50,161 bases of DNA from Bradyrhizobium forestalis (lineage in GTDB: Bacteria > Pseudomonadota > Alphaproteobacteria > Rhizobiales > Xanthobacteraceae), in assembly GCF_002795245.1 (NCBI RefSeq), contig NZ_PGVG01000048.1:1-50161 (forward strand). The letters are read 5' to 3'. This document shows positions 40,240 through 47,636 of the stretch, piece by piece. Position numbers and translations under genes: made by a program. Positions within the stretch are counted from its first letter, which is position 1, and each line of letters starts with the position of its first letter. A model generated the notes under the pieces. That model was given only the letters and a program-made list of their open reading frames with translations. It was not told the origin of the DNA and did not search any database.

Positions 40240-40842
40240 ATGCGGCTGGCAGGTCACGGGCTCAGATGCGTGCGGGGCGGCCGCGAGGTGTTCGCCGGCC
40301 TCGATTTCGCGGCCGGCTCGGGCGAAGCCCTGGCGGTGATGGGTCGCAACGGATCGGGCAAGACTTCGCTGCTGCGGCTGATCGCGGGCCTGCTGGTTCC
40401 CGCCGGCGGGACGATCGCGCTGGGCGGGGGCGATGGCGAGCTGACGCTGCCGGAGCAATGCCACTATCTCGGCCATCGCGATGCCCTGAAGCCGGCGCTG
40501 AGCGTGGCCGAAAATCTGGCGTTTTGGGCTGATTTTCTCGGCGGCGAGCGCTTTGAGTCGACTGAGAGCCTCGCCAAGGTCGGGCTCGACCATGCCACCC
40601 ATCTGCCCGCAGCCTTCCTCTCCGCGGGCCAGCGCCGCAGGCTCTCGCTGGCCCGGCTGCTGACCGTGCGCCGCCCGGTCTGGCTCTTGGACGAGCCGAC
40701 CACGGCGCTGGATGTGGCCGGCCAGGACATGTTCGGCGGCCTGATGCGCGAGCATCTGACCCACGGCGGCATGATCATCGCGGCGACCCACGCCCCGCTG
40801 GGGATCGAGGCGCGGGAGCTGCGGATCGGGGGGATGGCGTGA
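40240..40842 (+). CDS. ccmA: Heme exporter ATPase CcmA
   Basis: A 200-residue ABC ATPase of the CcmA type, which with CcmB, CcmC and CcmD drives release of holo-CcmE for cytochrome c maturation. Walker A GRNGSGKTSLLRLIAG, signature LSAGQRRRLSLARLL and Walker B VWLLDEPTTALD are present; the family's HYLGHRDALKPALSVAENL segment separates CcmA from other ABC ATPases. I chose the ATG at 40240 (MRLAGHGLRCVRGG), which has GAGGCGAG before it; a TTG at 40216 would add eight residues. It is separated from ccmB by an unusual 370-base gap full of repeats. Confidence 0.93.
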   Translation: MRLAGHGLRCVRGGREVFAGLDFAAGSGEALAVMGRNGSGKTSLLRLIAGLLVPAGGTIALGGGDGELTLPEQCHYLGHRDALKPALSVAENLAFWADFLGGERFESTESLAKVGLDHATHLPAAFLSAGQRRRLSLARLLTVRRPVWLLDEPTTALDVAGQDMFGGLMREHLTHGGMIIAATHAPLGIEARELRIGGMA

Positions 40843-41212
40843 TTCTGACGGACCCTCAGCTTTCCAAGTGGCTGGGCACGGCTGTCTCCGTTCCCTCCCC
40901 CCTCCTCGCAAGCGCAGGGCTATCGCATATGCTTTCACGGGGACTGTCCGCGGGCTTGCTCCGCCTCTCCCGCTTGCGGGAGAGGCCGACGCGCTCGCAG
41001 AGCGCGGCGGGTGAGGGCTCTCGCCGCGCAGGGATATTCTCGGCAAATTCTCAACAACCCCAACGCGGAGGCACCCTCTCCCCAACCCTCCCCCGCAAGC
41101 GGGGGAGGGAGCCCAGTGCCGATGCCGCCGCATCGCGCACGCCATATGCGGTCGCCCTGCCCGCAAGCGGGGGAGGGAGCGCACCGCCCTTGGGGCACGC
41201 TGGGAGCACCCC
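40843..41212. other. Repeat-filled gap between ccmA and ccmB
   Basis: No gene is supported in this 370-base gap. Some frames run through it, including a frame reaching 41216 and another open from 41011, but they read through palindromic repeats. About 220 of the bases belong to the family A element; the first 120 bases have no recognised motif. Confidence 0.65.
40964..41180. repeat. Palindromic intergenic repeat, family A copy 3 (enlarged)
   Basis: CCTCTCCCGCTTGCGGGAGA begins the element and ACCCTCCCCCGCAAGCGGGG (near 41090) mirrors it; a third arm, CTGCCCGCAAGCGGGGGAGG, follows near 41158. The extra arm makes this copy longer than those at 164 and 46123, as if two elements had joined. Confidence 0.85.
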
Positions 41213-41881
41213 ATGACCGCCCTCTCCGCCCTCGTCCGCCGGGACGTCAGGATCGCGCTCCGCGTTGGCGGCGGGGCCCTGATCGGGGTGCTGTTCTTCC
41301 TAACCGTCGTCGTCCTGATGCCGTTCGCGATCGGGCCGGATCTGGCGCTGCTGTCGCGGCTGGGACCGGCGATCCTCTGGCTCGGCGCGCTCCTGGCGAG
41401 CCTGCTGACCCTGGACCGCCTGTTCATGGCCGACCATGAGGACGGCTCGCTCGACCTGATCACGATGAGCCGGACCCCGCTGGAACTCGCCTGCGCCGCC
41501 AAGGCGCTGGCGCATTGGCTGGCCGCCGGCCTGCCGCTGATTGTCGCAACCCCCGTGCTCGGCCTCTTGCTCAACCTCGACATGGTCGCCACGGCTGCGG
41601 TGGCGCTGACGCTGCTGGCGGGCACGCCGGCCCTGACCTTCACCGGCATGATCGGCGCGGCACTGGCGGTGACGCTGCATCGCGGCGGGCTGCTGATGGC
41701 CGTGCTGGTGCTGCCGCTGTCGATTCCGGTGCTGATTTTCGGGGTTGCGGCCTCGCAGGCGGTGATCGTCGGCCCGATGACCTTCGGCGCGCCGTTCTCG
41801 ATCCTCTGCGCGCTGTCGCTGGTCAGCCTCGTGATCGGCCCATTCGCGGCGGCGGCGAGCCTGCGCCATGGTCTCGATTGA
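41213..41881 (+). CDS. ccmB: Heme exporter permease CcmB
   Basis: A 222-residue permease of the CcmB family, with six predicted spans, forming the membrane part of the CcmAB ABC complex. It begins MTALSALVRRDVRIALRVGGG; the family signatures GPDLALLSRLGPAILWLGALLASLL and LDRLFMADHEDGSLDLI are clear, followed by four more hydrophobic stretches to the C-terminus. It ends 92 bases before ccmC. Identification is secure from the signatures and the ccm neighbours. Confidence 0.95.
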   Translation: MTALSALVRRDVRIALRVGGGALIGVLFFLTVVVLMPFAIGPDLALLSRLGPAILWLGALLASLLTLDRLFMADHEDGSLDLITMSRTPLELACAAKALAHWLAAGLPLIVATPVLGLLLNLDMVATAAVALTLLAGTPALTFTGMIGAALAVTLHRGGLLMAVLVLPLSIPVLIFGVAASQAVIVGPMTFGAPFSILCALSLVSLVIGPFAAAASLRHGLD

Positions 41882-41973
41882 GATGGACTCGACTGGCCTT
41901 GACCCCGATCAACTTTCGCTGCGGACTTTCGTGCTGATTGCCTGAGCGGCCCCCGGTGATTATCAAAATACCC

Positions 41974-42759
41974 ATGACGCTGATCGACCTCGCCAACCCC
42001 ACGCGGTTCCTCGCGCTGACAGCGCGGGTGTTGCCGTGGCTCGCGGCCGCGACCGTCATCCTGCTCACCATCGGCCTTTATCAAGCCGCCTACGCGCCGG
42101 ACGACTACCAGCAGGGCGCGACCGTCAAGATCATGTTCATCCACGTGCCCAATGCCTGGCTGTCGATGTTCGTGTGGGGCGTGATGAGCATCGCCTCATT
42201 GGGCACGCTGGTGTGGCGGCATCCGCTCGCCGACGTCGCGGCGAAAGCGGCAGCGCCGATCGGCGCCGCCTTCACCTTCCTCGCGCTGCTGACAGGCTCG
42301 CTGTGGGGCCGGCCGATGTGGGGCACCTATTGGGAATGGGACGCGCGGCTGACCTCGGTGCTGATCCTGTTCCTGATGTATCTCGGCCTGATGGCGCTGT
42401 GGCGCGCGGTCGACGATCCCTCGCGCGCGGCGCGCGCCGCGGCGGTGCTGACCCTGGTCGGCGCGCTCAACCTGCCCATCATCAAGTTCTCGGTCGACTG
42501 GTGGAACACGCTGCACCAGCCGGCCTCGGTCATGCGCATGGGCGGCTCGGCGCTCGACAAATCCTTCCTCGTTCCGCTGCTGGTGATGGCGATCGCCTTC
42601 ACGCTGCTGTTCGTCACGCTGCATCTGGCGGCAATGCGCAACGAGATCCTGCGCCGCCGTGTCCGCTCGCTGCAGATGATGCAGGCGAGCCGGGTCGCGT
42701 TTTCGAGCGAGTTGGGGGCCGGCTCGCGGCAAGAAAACGCGTCGAAAGGGGCGGCGTGA
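41974..42759 (+). CDS. ccmC: Heme-handling protein CcmC
   Basis: A 261-residue inner-membrane protein with six spans that loads heme onto the chaperone CcmE. The tryptophan-rich periplasmic WWD-type signature is GTYWEWDARLTSVLILFLMY. Periplasm-facing His residues expected to ligate heme are visible in KIMFIHVPNAWLSM and near WWNTLHQPASVM. I chose the ATG at 41974 (MTLIDLANPTRFLALTARVL); a TTG at 41938 would add 12 unrelated residues. The ccmD start lies three bases after its stop. Confidence 0.96.
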   Translation: MTLIDLANPTRFLALTARVLPWLAAATVILLTIGLYQAAYAPDDYQQGATVKIMFIHVPNAWLSMFVWGVMSIASLGTLVWRHPLADVAAKAAAPIGAAFTFLALLTGSLWGRPMWGTYWEWDARLTSVLILFLMYLGLMALWRAVDDPSRAARAAAVLTLVGALNLPIIKFSVDWWNTLHQPASVMRMGGSALDKSFLVPLLVMAIAFTLLFVTLHLAAMRNEILRRRVRSLQMMQASRVAFSSELGAGSRQENASKGAA

Positions 42760-42761
42760 TC

Positions 42762-42941
42762 ATGTCGCTCGGTCCCTACGCGTCCTTCATCGTGACCTCC
42801 TATGCGGCTGCGGCGCTCGTCGTCGTGATCCTGATCGGCTGGATCGTGCTCGATTATCGCAACCAGGCCCGGCGCCTGCGCGAGCTCGCCCGTAGCGGCG
42901 TCACCCGCCGCTCGGGCCGTAGCGCGGTGGACGCGTCATGA
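42762..42941 (+). CDS. ccmD: Heme exporter protein CcmD
   Basis: A 59-residue single-span protein of the CcmD type, needed to release holo-CcmE from the CcmABC complex. The N-terminus MSLGPYASFIVTSYAAAALV leads into a membrane span (about 12-32) and a basic cytoplasmic tail (DYRNQARRLRELARSGVTRR). It is short and is easily lost inside a longer spurious frame running over ccmC from 42036. Its ATG is two bases after the ccmC stop and its stop overlaps the ccmG start (ATGA). Confidence 0.9.
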   Translation: MSLGPYASFIVTSYAAAALVVVILIGWIVLDYRNQARRLRELARSGVTRRSGRSAVDAS

Positions 42942-43531
42942 GCGATCAGTCGGGCTCCGCTCCGCCGCAGCGGCGCACCTTCCTGATGGCTCTGCCGCTG
43001 ATCGCCTTCCTCGGTCTTGCGCTGCTGTTCTGGTTCCGGCTCGGCAGCGGCGATCCCTCGCGGATTCCTTCGGCGCTGATCGGGCGGCCGGCGCCGCAGA
43101 CGCCGCTGCCGCCACTCGAGGGCTTGCAGGGCAACGGCACCCAGGTGCCGGGGCTCGATCCCGCCGCGTTCAAGGGCAAGGTCAGCCTGGTCACCGTCTG
43201 GGCGTCCTGGTGCGTGCCGTGTCATGACGAAGCGCCGCTGCTGACCGAGCTCGCCAAGGACAAGCGCTTCCAGCTCGTCGGCATCAATTACAAGGACGCC
43301 GCCGACAACGCGCGACGCTTCCTCGGGCGCTACGGCAACCCGTTCAGCCGGGTCGGCGTCGACGCCAACGGCCGCGCCTCGATCGAATGGGGCGTCTACG
43401 GCGTGCCGGAGACGTTCGTCGTCGGTCGCGAGGGCACCATCGTCTACAAGCTGGTCGGCCCGATCACGCCGGATAATCTGCGGACGGTGTTGATGCCGCA
43501 GATGGAGAAGGCGCTGAAGGCGGGAAGCTGA
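42938..43531 (+). CDS. ccmG: Thiol:disulfide interchange protein CcmG (DsbE)
   Basis: A 197-residue periplasmic thioredoxin anchored by an N-terminal span (about 14-33, TFLMALPLIAFLGLALLFWF). It keeps the heme-binding Cys residues of apocytochrome c reduced. The active site is C92-V-P-C95 in VTVWASWCVPCHDEAP, the cis-Pro is in YGVPETFVV, and the CcmG-specific acidic insertion region GINYKDAADNARRFL is present. Its start overlaps ccmD by four bases. ccmE, F and H are not in this window, so the set is split across the chromosome, as often in rhizobia. Confidence 0.96.
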   Translation: MSDQSGSAPPQRRTFLMALPLIAFLGLALLFWFRLGSGDPSRIPSALIGRPAPQTPLPPLEGLQGNGTQVPGLDPAAFKGKVSLVTVWASWCVPCHDEAPLLTELAKDKRFQLVGINYKDAADNARRFLGRYGNPFSRVGVDANGRASIEWGVYGVPETFVVGREGTIVYKLVGPITPDNLRTVLMPQMEKALKAGS

Positions 43532-43558
43532 CGCCGCGCTCGTACCGCACACTCAACT

Positions 43559-43661
43559 GTCATCGCCCGACTTGATCGGGCGATCCCAGTATTCCAGAGA
43601 CGTCAGACGTATACGGAGAAGCCGCGGCGTACTGGATGCCCCGGTCAAGCCGGGGCATGAC
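43559..43661. repeat. Palindromic intergenic repeat, family B copy 5
   Basis: GTCATCGCCCGACTTGATCG and GGCGATCCCAGTATTCCAG at the left; GGCGTACTGGATGCCCCGG and TCAAGCCGGGGCATGAC at the right. It lies between the convergent ccmG and ispZ genes. Confidence 0.85.
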
Positions 43662-43687
43662 AGCGGTATGTGGAGCGACGCTTCGCC

Positions 43688-44290
43688 CTACCCCTTCCTG
43701 ACGTCCCCCGCATCCGCCTCGCTCGCTTCCAGCGACGCCGGCGCGATCCCATAGCGCTTGGTCAGCGGCATCTGGGCGATGGCGAAGATCATGGTGATCG
43801 GGGTGACGCCGAACACCTTGAAGTTCACCCAGAAATCCGTGCTCTGGGTGCGCCAGATGATCTCGTTCAGCACCGCCATGCCGGCGAAGAACAGTGCCCA
43901 GCGCAGCGTGAGGATGCGCCAGCCCTGCGGCGTCAGGTTGAACACCTGGTCGAACATCACAGCGATGAAGGAGCGGCCGAACAACAGGCCGCCGCCGAGG
44001 ATCGCGGCGAACAGGCCGTAGATGATGGTCGGCTTGACCTTGATGAAGGTCTCGTCGTGCAGCACCAGCGTCAGCGTGCCGAACACCAGCACGATCACGC
44101 CCGTCACGACCGCCATGATCGGGATATGGCGCGTCACCACATAGGAGGCGGCCATCGCCACGACGATCGCGACCATGAACGCGCCGGTGGCGGCGAACAA
44201 ATTGAACTTCGCGTTGACGAAGAAGAACACGAGCAGCGGACCGAGCTCGGTCGCCAGCTTGAACAACGGATGCGGCTGGGTCTTGTCCAT
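43688..44290 (-). CDS. ispZ: Septation protein A / YciB (IspZ)
   Basis: A 200-residue inner-membrane protein of the YciB/IspZ family with about five or six spans, linked to septation and envelope synthesis. The opening HPLFKLATELGPLLVFFFVNA, the FGTLTLVLHDETFIKVKPTI block and ALFFAGMAVLNEIIWRTQST are all characteristic. I chose the ATG at 44290, preceded by GGAAGAGAG; an in-frame ATG at 44311 would add seven residues. The frame stays open far upstream across ftsY in another phase, which is a GC artefact. It follows ftsY on the same strand after a family E repeat. Confidence 0.94.
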   Translation of the reverse strand: MDKTQPHPLFKLATELGPLLVFFFVNAKFNLFAATGAFMVAIVVAMAASYVVTRHIPIMAVVTGVIVLVFGTLTLVLHDETFIKVKPTIIYGLFAAILGGGLLFGRSFIAVMFDQVFNLTPQGWRILTLRWALFFAGMAVLNEIIWRTQSTDFWVNFKVFGVTPITMIFAIAQMPLTKRYGIAPASLEASEADAGDVRKG

Positions 44291-44307
44291 TCTCTCTTCC
44301 GTCTCTC

Positions 44308-44410
44308 CCATCCTTCGAGACGACCGCTTCGCGGTCTCCTCAGGATGAGGACCTCTTGTGTGGCACGACCTCATCCTGAGGAGCCGCGCAAGCGGCGTCT
44401 CGAAGGATGA
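44308..44410. repeat. Intergenic repeat, family E copy 2 (ftsY-ispZ gap)
   Basis: CCATCCTTCGAGACGACCGC and GGTCTCCTCAGGATGAGG at the left are mirrored by CCTCATCCTGAGGAGCCGCG and GGCGTCTCGAAGGATG at the right, making a long, nearly perfect hairpin. It fills the whole gap between ftsY and ispZ. Confidence 0.88.
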
Positions 44411-44412
44411 TG

Positions 44413-45357
44413 CTATTCGATTCCGGCGATGGCGCGGGCGAAATCGCGCGCGGTGAACGGCGCGAGATCGTCGACGCCTTCGCCGACGCCGATGAAATGC
44501 ACCGGCAGTTTGAACTTCTCCGCGAGCGCCACCAGGATGCCGCCGCGCGCGGTGCCGTCGAGCTTGGTCATCACGAGGCCGGTGACACCGGCGGTGCGAT
44601 GGAAGGCTTCGACCTGCGACAGCGCGTTCTGGCCGACGGTGGCATCGAGCACTAGCAGCACCGCATGCGGCGCGGTGGCATCCACCTTGCGGATCACGCG
44701 CACGACCTTTTCGAGCTCGTTCATCAGCTCGGCCTTGTTCTGCAGGCGGCCCGCGGTGTCGATCAGCAGCACGTCGATGTTCTGCTCTTTCGCCGCCGTG
44801 AGCGCGCTGAAAGCGAGGCTCGCCGAATCCGAGCCTTGCGCGCCTGATATGACGGGCGTCTTCGTCCGCTCCCCCCAGACCTTGAGCTGCTCGATCGCTG
44901 CTGCGCGAAACGTGTCGCCGGCGGCCAGCATCACCTTGCGGCCTTCGGACGCGAATTTCTGCGACAGTTTTCCGATGGTGGTGGTCTTGCCGGAACCGTT
45001 GACGCCGACCACGAGGATGACGAACGGCTGCTTGCCCGCATCGATCTCGAGCGGCTTCGCCACCGGCGACAGCACCTTCTCGACCTCGGTCGCGACCACG
45101 TCCTTGACCTCGTCGGCCGAGATCGCCTTGTCGTAGCGGCCAGCGCCGACGGCGTCGGCAATGCGCACCGCGACCTGGGTGCCGAGGTCGGCGCGCAAGA
45201 GCACGTCCTCGATGTCGTCGAGCATGGCGCGGTCGAGCTTGCGCTTGGTGACGAGGTCGGCGACCGCGGTCCCGAGCGAGGACGAGGTGCGCTTGAGCCC
45301 GTTGGACAGGCGGCGCCACCAGCTCAGCTTGGGGGTGTCGGAGGTGGTATCGTTCAT
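44413..45357 (-). CDS. ftsY: Signal recognition particle receptor FtsY
   Basis: A 314-residue SRP receptor GTPase that docks ribosome-SRP complexes to the membrane. The N-terminal acidic A domain seen in E. coli is nearly absent, as usual in alphaproteobacteria; the protein begins close to the N domain (WWRRLSNGLKRTSSSLGTAV). The G domain has G1 GVNGSGKTTTIGKLS, the insertion-box motif AGDTFRAAAIEQL, G3 DTAGRLQNK, G4 TKLDGTARGG and the C-terminal VGEGVDDLAPFTARDFARAI. It is divergent from the pseudouridine synthase gene, 38 bases away. Confidence 0.97.
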   Translation of the reverse strand: MNDTTSDTPKLSWWRRLSNGLKRTSSSLGTAVADLVTKRKLDRAMLDDIEDVLLRADLGTQVAVRIADAVGAGRYDKAISADEVKDVVATEVEKVLSPVAKPLEIDAGKQPFVILVVGVNGSGKTTTIGKLSQKFASEGRKVMLAAGDTFRAAAIEQLKVWGERTKTPVISGAQGSDSASLAFSALTAAKEQNIDVLLIDTAGRLQNKAELMNELEKVVRVIRKVDATAPHAVLLVLDATVGQNALSQVEAFHRTAGVTGLVMTKLDGTARGGILVALAEKFKLPVHFIGVGEGVDDLAPFTARDFARAIAGIE

Positions 45358-45395
45358 GGTGGCGTGTTAGCCGTTCCGGCGATTAAACGAAAGTC

Positions 45396-46103
45396 TTGCA
45401 ATTGCTCGATGTTCCCGAATTGACCGCTGAGGAAATCTTAGGCCGCGTGCTCCATCGCGACGGGCTGATGCTCATCATCGACAAGCCCGCCGGCCTGCCG
45501 GTGCATCGCGGCCCCAAGGGCGGGCCGAACCTGGAAGCCTGCTTCGACGCGCTCCGCTTCGGCCTGCCGCGGCCGCCGGTGCTGGCCCACCGGCTGGACA
45601 AGGACACCTCAGGGTGCCTCGTGCTCGGCCGCCATCGCAAAGCGACAGCATCGCTGGGCCTGCTGTTCAAGCACGGCAAGATCGGCAAGACCTACTGGAC
45701 CGTGGTCGAGGGCGGCCCCACTGAGGACGAAGGCACCATCGACATGCCGCTCGGCCGGCTTAACGCCGAACGCGGCTGGTGGCAGAAGCCGGACCCGGAT
45801 GGGCAGAAGGCCATCACCAATTGGAAGGTGCTGGGCCGGGGCGACGGTTTCACCTGGCTCGCCATGGAACCGGTCACCGGCCGGACCCATCAATTGCGGG
45901 TGCATTCGTCCGCGAGCGGCTGGCCGATCTTCGGCGATAACATTTACGGCAACGGCCCCCGCTTCGGCGAGCCGAAGCTGCACCTGCATTCCCGCGAGAT
46001 CGTGGTGCCGATCTCCCGGAACAAGGAGCCGGTCCGCGTGGTGGCGCCGGCCCCGCCGCATATGCATGAGAAGCTCAGGGCCTGCGGCTGGAACGGGGAG
46101 TAG
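45396..46103 (+). CDS. RluA-family RNA pseudouridine synthase
   Basis: A 235-residue pseudouridine synthase of the RluA family that isomerises uridine in rRNA or tRNA. The catalytic Asp is D68 in HRLDKDTSGCLVLGR; LIIDKPAGLPVHRG precedes it, and EPVTGRTHQLRVHSSASGWPIFGD and LHLHSREIVV follow. There is no S4 domain, as in RluA itself, so 23S rRNA U746/tRNA U32-type targets are possible but not certain. The start is not clear: TTG codons at 45396 and 45402 are in frame, and no ATG occurs before the catalytic domain. It stands in a divergent pair with ftsY. Confidence 0.9.
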   Translation: MQLLDVPELTAEEILGRVLHRDGLMLIIDKPAGLPVHRGPKGGPNLEACFDALRFGLPRPPVLAHRLDKDTSGCLVLGRHRKATASLGLLFKHGKIGKTYWTVVEGGPTEDEGTIDMPLGRLNAERGWWQKPDPDGQKAITNWKVLGRGDGFTWLAMEPVTGRTHQLRVHSSASGWPIFGDNIYGNGPRFGEPKLHLHSREIVVPISRNKEPVRVVAPAPPHMHEKLRACGWNGE

Positions 46104-46122
46104 GTGCCGCGAGTTCGGTGCA

Positions 46123-46241
46123 CCTCTCCCGCTTGCGGGAGAGGTCGCGCCGAAGGCGCGGGTGAGGGCTTTGGCCTCTTGGAGAGTGTCCCGTTGAGGA
46201 GAGAACCCTCTCCCCAACCCTCTCCGGCACGCGGGAGAGGG
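46123..46241. repeat. Palindromic intergenic repeat, family A copy 4
   Basis: CCTCTCCCGCTTGCGGGAGA plus GGTCGCGCCGAAGGCGCGGG and TGAGGGCTTTGG at the left; ACCCTCTCCCCAACCCTCTC and CGGCACGCGGGAGAGG at the right. It matches the element at 164-278 closely, including the TCGCGCC-GAGGCGCGGGTGAGG core. It lies between the pseudouridine synthase and DUF2336 genes. Confidence 0.88.
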
Positions 46242-46381
46242 AGCCCACCGCCTTCGCGGCGGCAGTCAAACCTGATCTGAGCACCGCCGCCCCATGGTTT
46301 ACCAAACCTTCAGCGCTCGCCTCTAATGCTAACGGTTGCTTAGAACAAGCTCCCGTAACCGCTCAGGACGAGCCGCGCGTG

Positions 46382-47491
46382 ATGACCAAGGCCGGGCTAT
46401 CGATCATCGACGAGGTCGAATCCGCACTTCGGATCGGCTCGCCGGAAAAGGGCCTGGCGACGGCCCGGCGCGTCACCGAGCTGTTCCTGTCTTCCGCCGG
46501 CAATTTCGACGACGAGCAGATCGCGCTGTTCGACGACGTGCTCGAGCGCCTGATCGGCACCATCGAGCTGCGCGCGATCGCCGACATCGGCGCACGCGTC
46601 ACGCTCGCCGAGATCAGCGCGCAGCTGGCGCCGGTCGCGCAGGCGCCGCCGTCCGTGATCCGCCGCCTCGCCAACAATGACGAGATCCGCATCGCCGGCC
46701 CCGTGCTGCAGGAATCCGCGCGCCTCGACGATGGCGAGCTGGTGAAGATCGCCTCCAGCAAAAGCGAGCCGCATCTGCTCGCGGTCGCCGGCCGCTGGTG
46801 GCTGAAGGAGATCGTCACCGACGCGCTGCTGGCGCGTCGCTATCCCAGCGTCAGCCGACGGCTCGCCGCAAATCCCGGCGCGCGCGTCTCCGGAGGCGGA
46901 TTTGCCATCATCGTCGGGCAGGCCGAAAGCGATCCGGAGCTCGCGGTCAGCGTCGGCGTTCGCGTCGATTTGCCGTCGGATCTGCGCCGCCAATTGCTGC
47001 GCTCGGCGACGGACGCCGTGCGCACCCGACTGCTGTCGCGCGCCCCGCCGCACCTGTTCGAGGAAATCCAGAGCGCGATCGCCGCCGTCACCGTCGGCGT
47101 CGAGCGCGAGATGTCCGGCGCCCGCGATTTCGAAGGTGCCAAGCGCGCGATTGCGAATCTCAAGGCGAGCGGCCGGCTCGATGAGACGACGCTGTTCGGC
47201 TTCGCCAGACAGCGGCGCTATGAGGAGACGGTCGCGGCCCTGGCGGCGTTATCGGGGTCGACGGTCGAGGTGATTCGCCCGCTGATGCAGAGTCTGCGCG
47301 AAGACGGCCTGCTGGTGCCGTGCAAGGCCGCGCAGCTGAGCTGGGAGACCACGGTGGCCGTGCTCGAAAGCCGCTTCGCGACAGGTGCGATGAAACCGGC
47401 GGACATCGCCAGGGCGCAGGGGCATTTTTCGAGAATGACGGCGGAGAACGCAAGGCGCACGCTGCGGTTCTGGCAGGTGCGGGCGTTGTAG
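46382..47491 (+). CDS. DUF2336 domain protein
   Basis: A 369-residue cytoplasmic protein of the DUF2336 family, common in Bradyrhizobium and relatives in several copies. It appears all-helical and made of HEAT-like or ARM-like repeats; visible repeat units include LIGTIELRAIADIGARVTLAEISAQLAP, VIRRLANNDEIRIAGPVLQESARLDDGELV and LTVGVEREMSG. A later block, TLFGFARQRRYEETVAALAALSGSTVEVI, is typical of the family. No catalytic residues are evident and no function is established. A GTG at 46379 directly precedes the chosen ATG. Upstream DNA (46270-46375) is slightly AT-richer and could hold its promoter. Confidence 0.87.
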   Translation: MTKAGLSIIDEVESALRIGSPEKGLATARRVTELFLSSAGNFDDEQIALFDDVLERLIGTIELRAIADIGARVTLAEISAQLAPVAQAPPSVIRRLANNDEIRIAGPVLQESARLDDGELVKIASSKSEPHLLAVAGRWWLKEIVTDALLARRYPSVSRRLAANPGARVSGGGFAIIVGQAESDPELAVSVGVRVDLPSDLRRQLLRSATDAVRTRLLSRAPPHLFEEIQSAIAAVTVGVEREMSGARDFEGAKRAIANLKASGRLDETTLFGFARQRRYEETVAALAALSGSTVEVIRPLMQSLREDGLLVPCKAAQLSWETTVAVLESRFATGAMKPADIARAQGHFSRMTAENARRTLRFWQVRAL

Positions 47492-47530
47492 GCGGACGTC
47501 CGGGGCTCGCTTCGCGCCCCACACTCCGCC

Positions 47531-47632
47531 GTCATCACCCGCGAAGGCGGGTGATCCAGTATTCCAGAGACGCCAGAGATGGATCGAGAAGCCGCGGCGT
47601 ACTGGGTCGCCCGGTCAAGCCGGGCGACGACA
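47531..47632. repeat. Palindromic intergenic repeat, family B copy 6
   Basis: GTCATCACCCGCGAAGGCGG and GTGATCCAGTATTCCAGAG at the left; GGCGTACTGGGTCGCCCGG and TCAAGCCGGGCGACGAC at the right. It lies between the convergent DUF2336 and mtaB genes and shares the centre AGAAGCCGCGGCGTACTGG with copy 5. Confidence 0.85.
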
Positions 47633-47636
47633 CCGA

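Noticed and set aside
40096..42144. 682-codon minus-strand frame over ccmA, repeats and ccmB
   Set aside because: It reads antisense through two ccm genes and through the palindromic repeats, and its composition is that of non-coding GC-rich DNA.
42036..42941. 301-codon plus-strand frame ending with the ccmD sequence
   Set aside because: Only its last 59 codons are real (ccmD). The upstream part is the wrong frame of ccmC.
43688..45319. 543-codon minus-strand frame spanning ftsY and ispZ
   Set aside because: Only the part from 44290 down is real (ispZ). The rest is an out-of-phase reading of ftsY and of a repeat, not a fusion.
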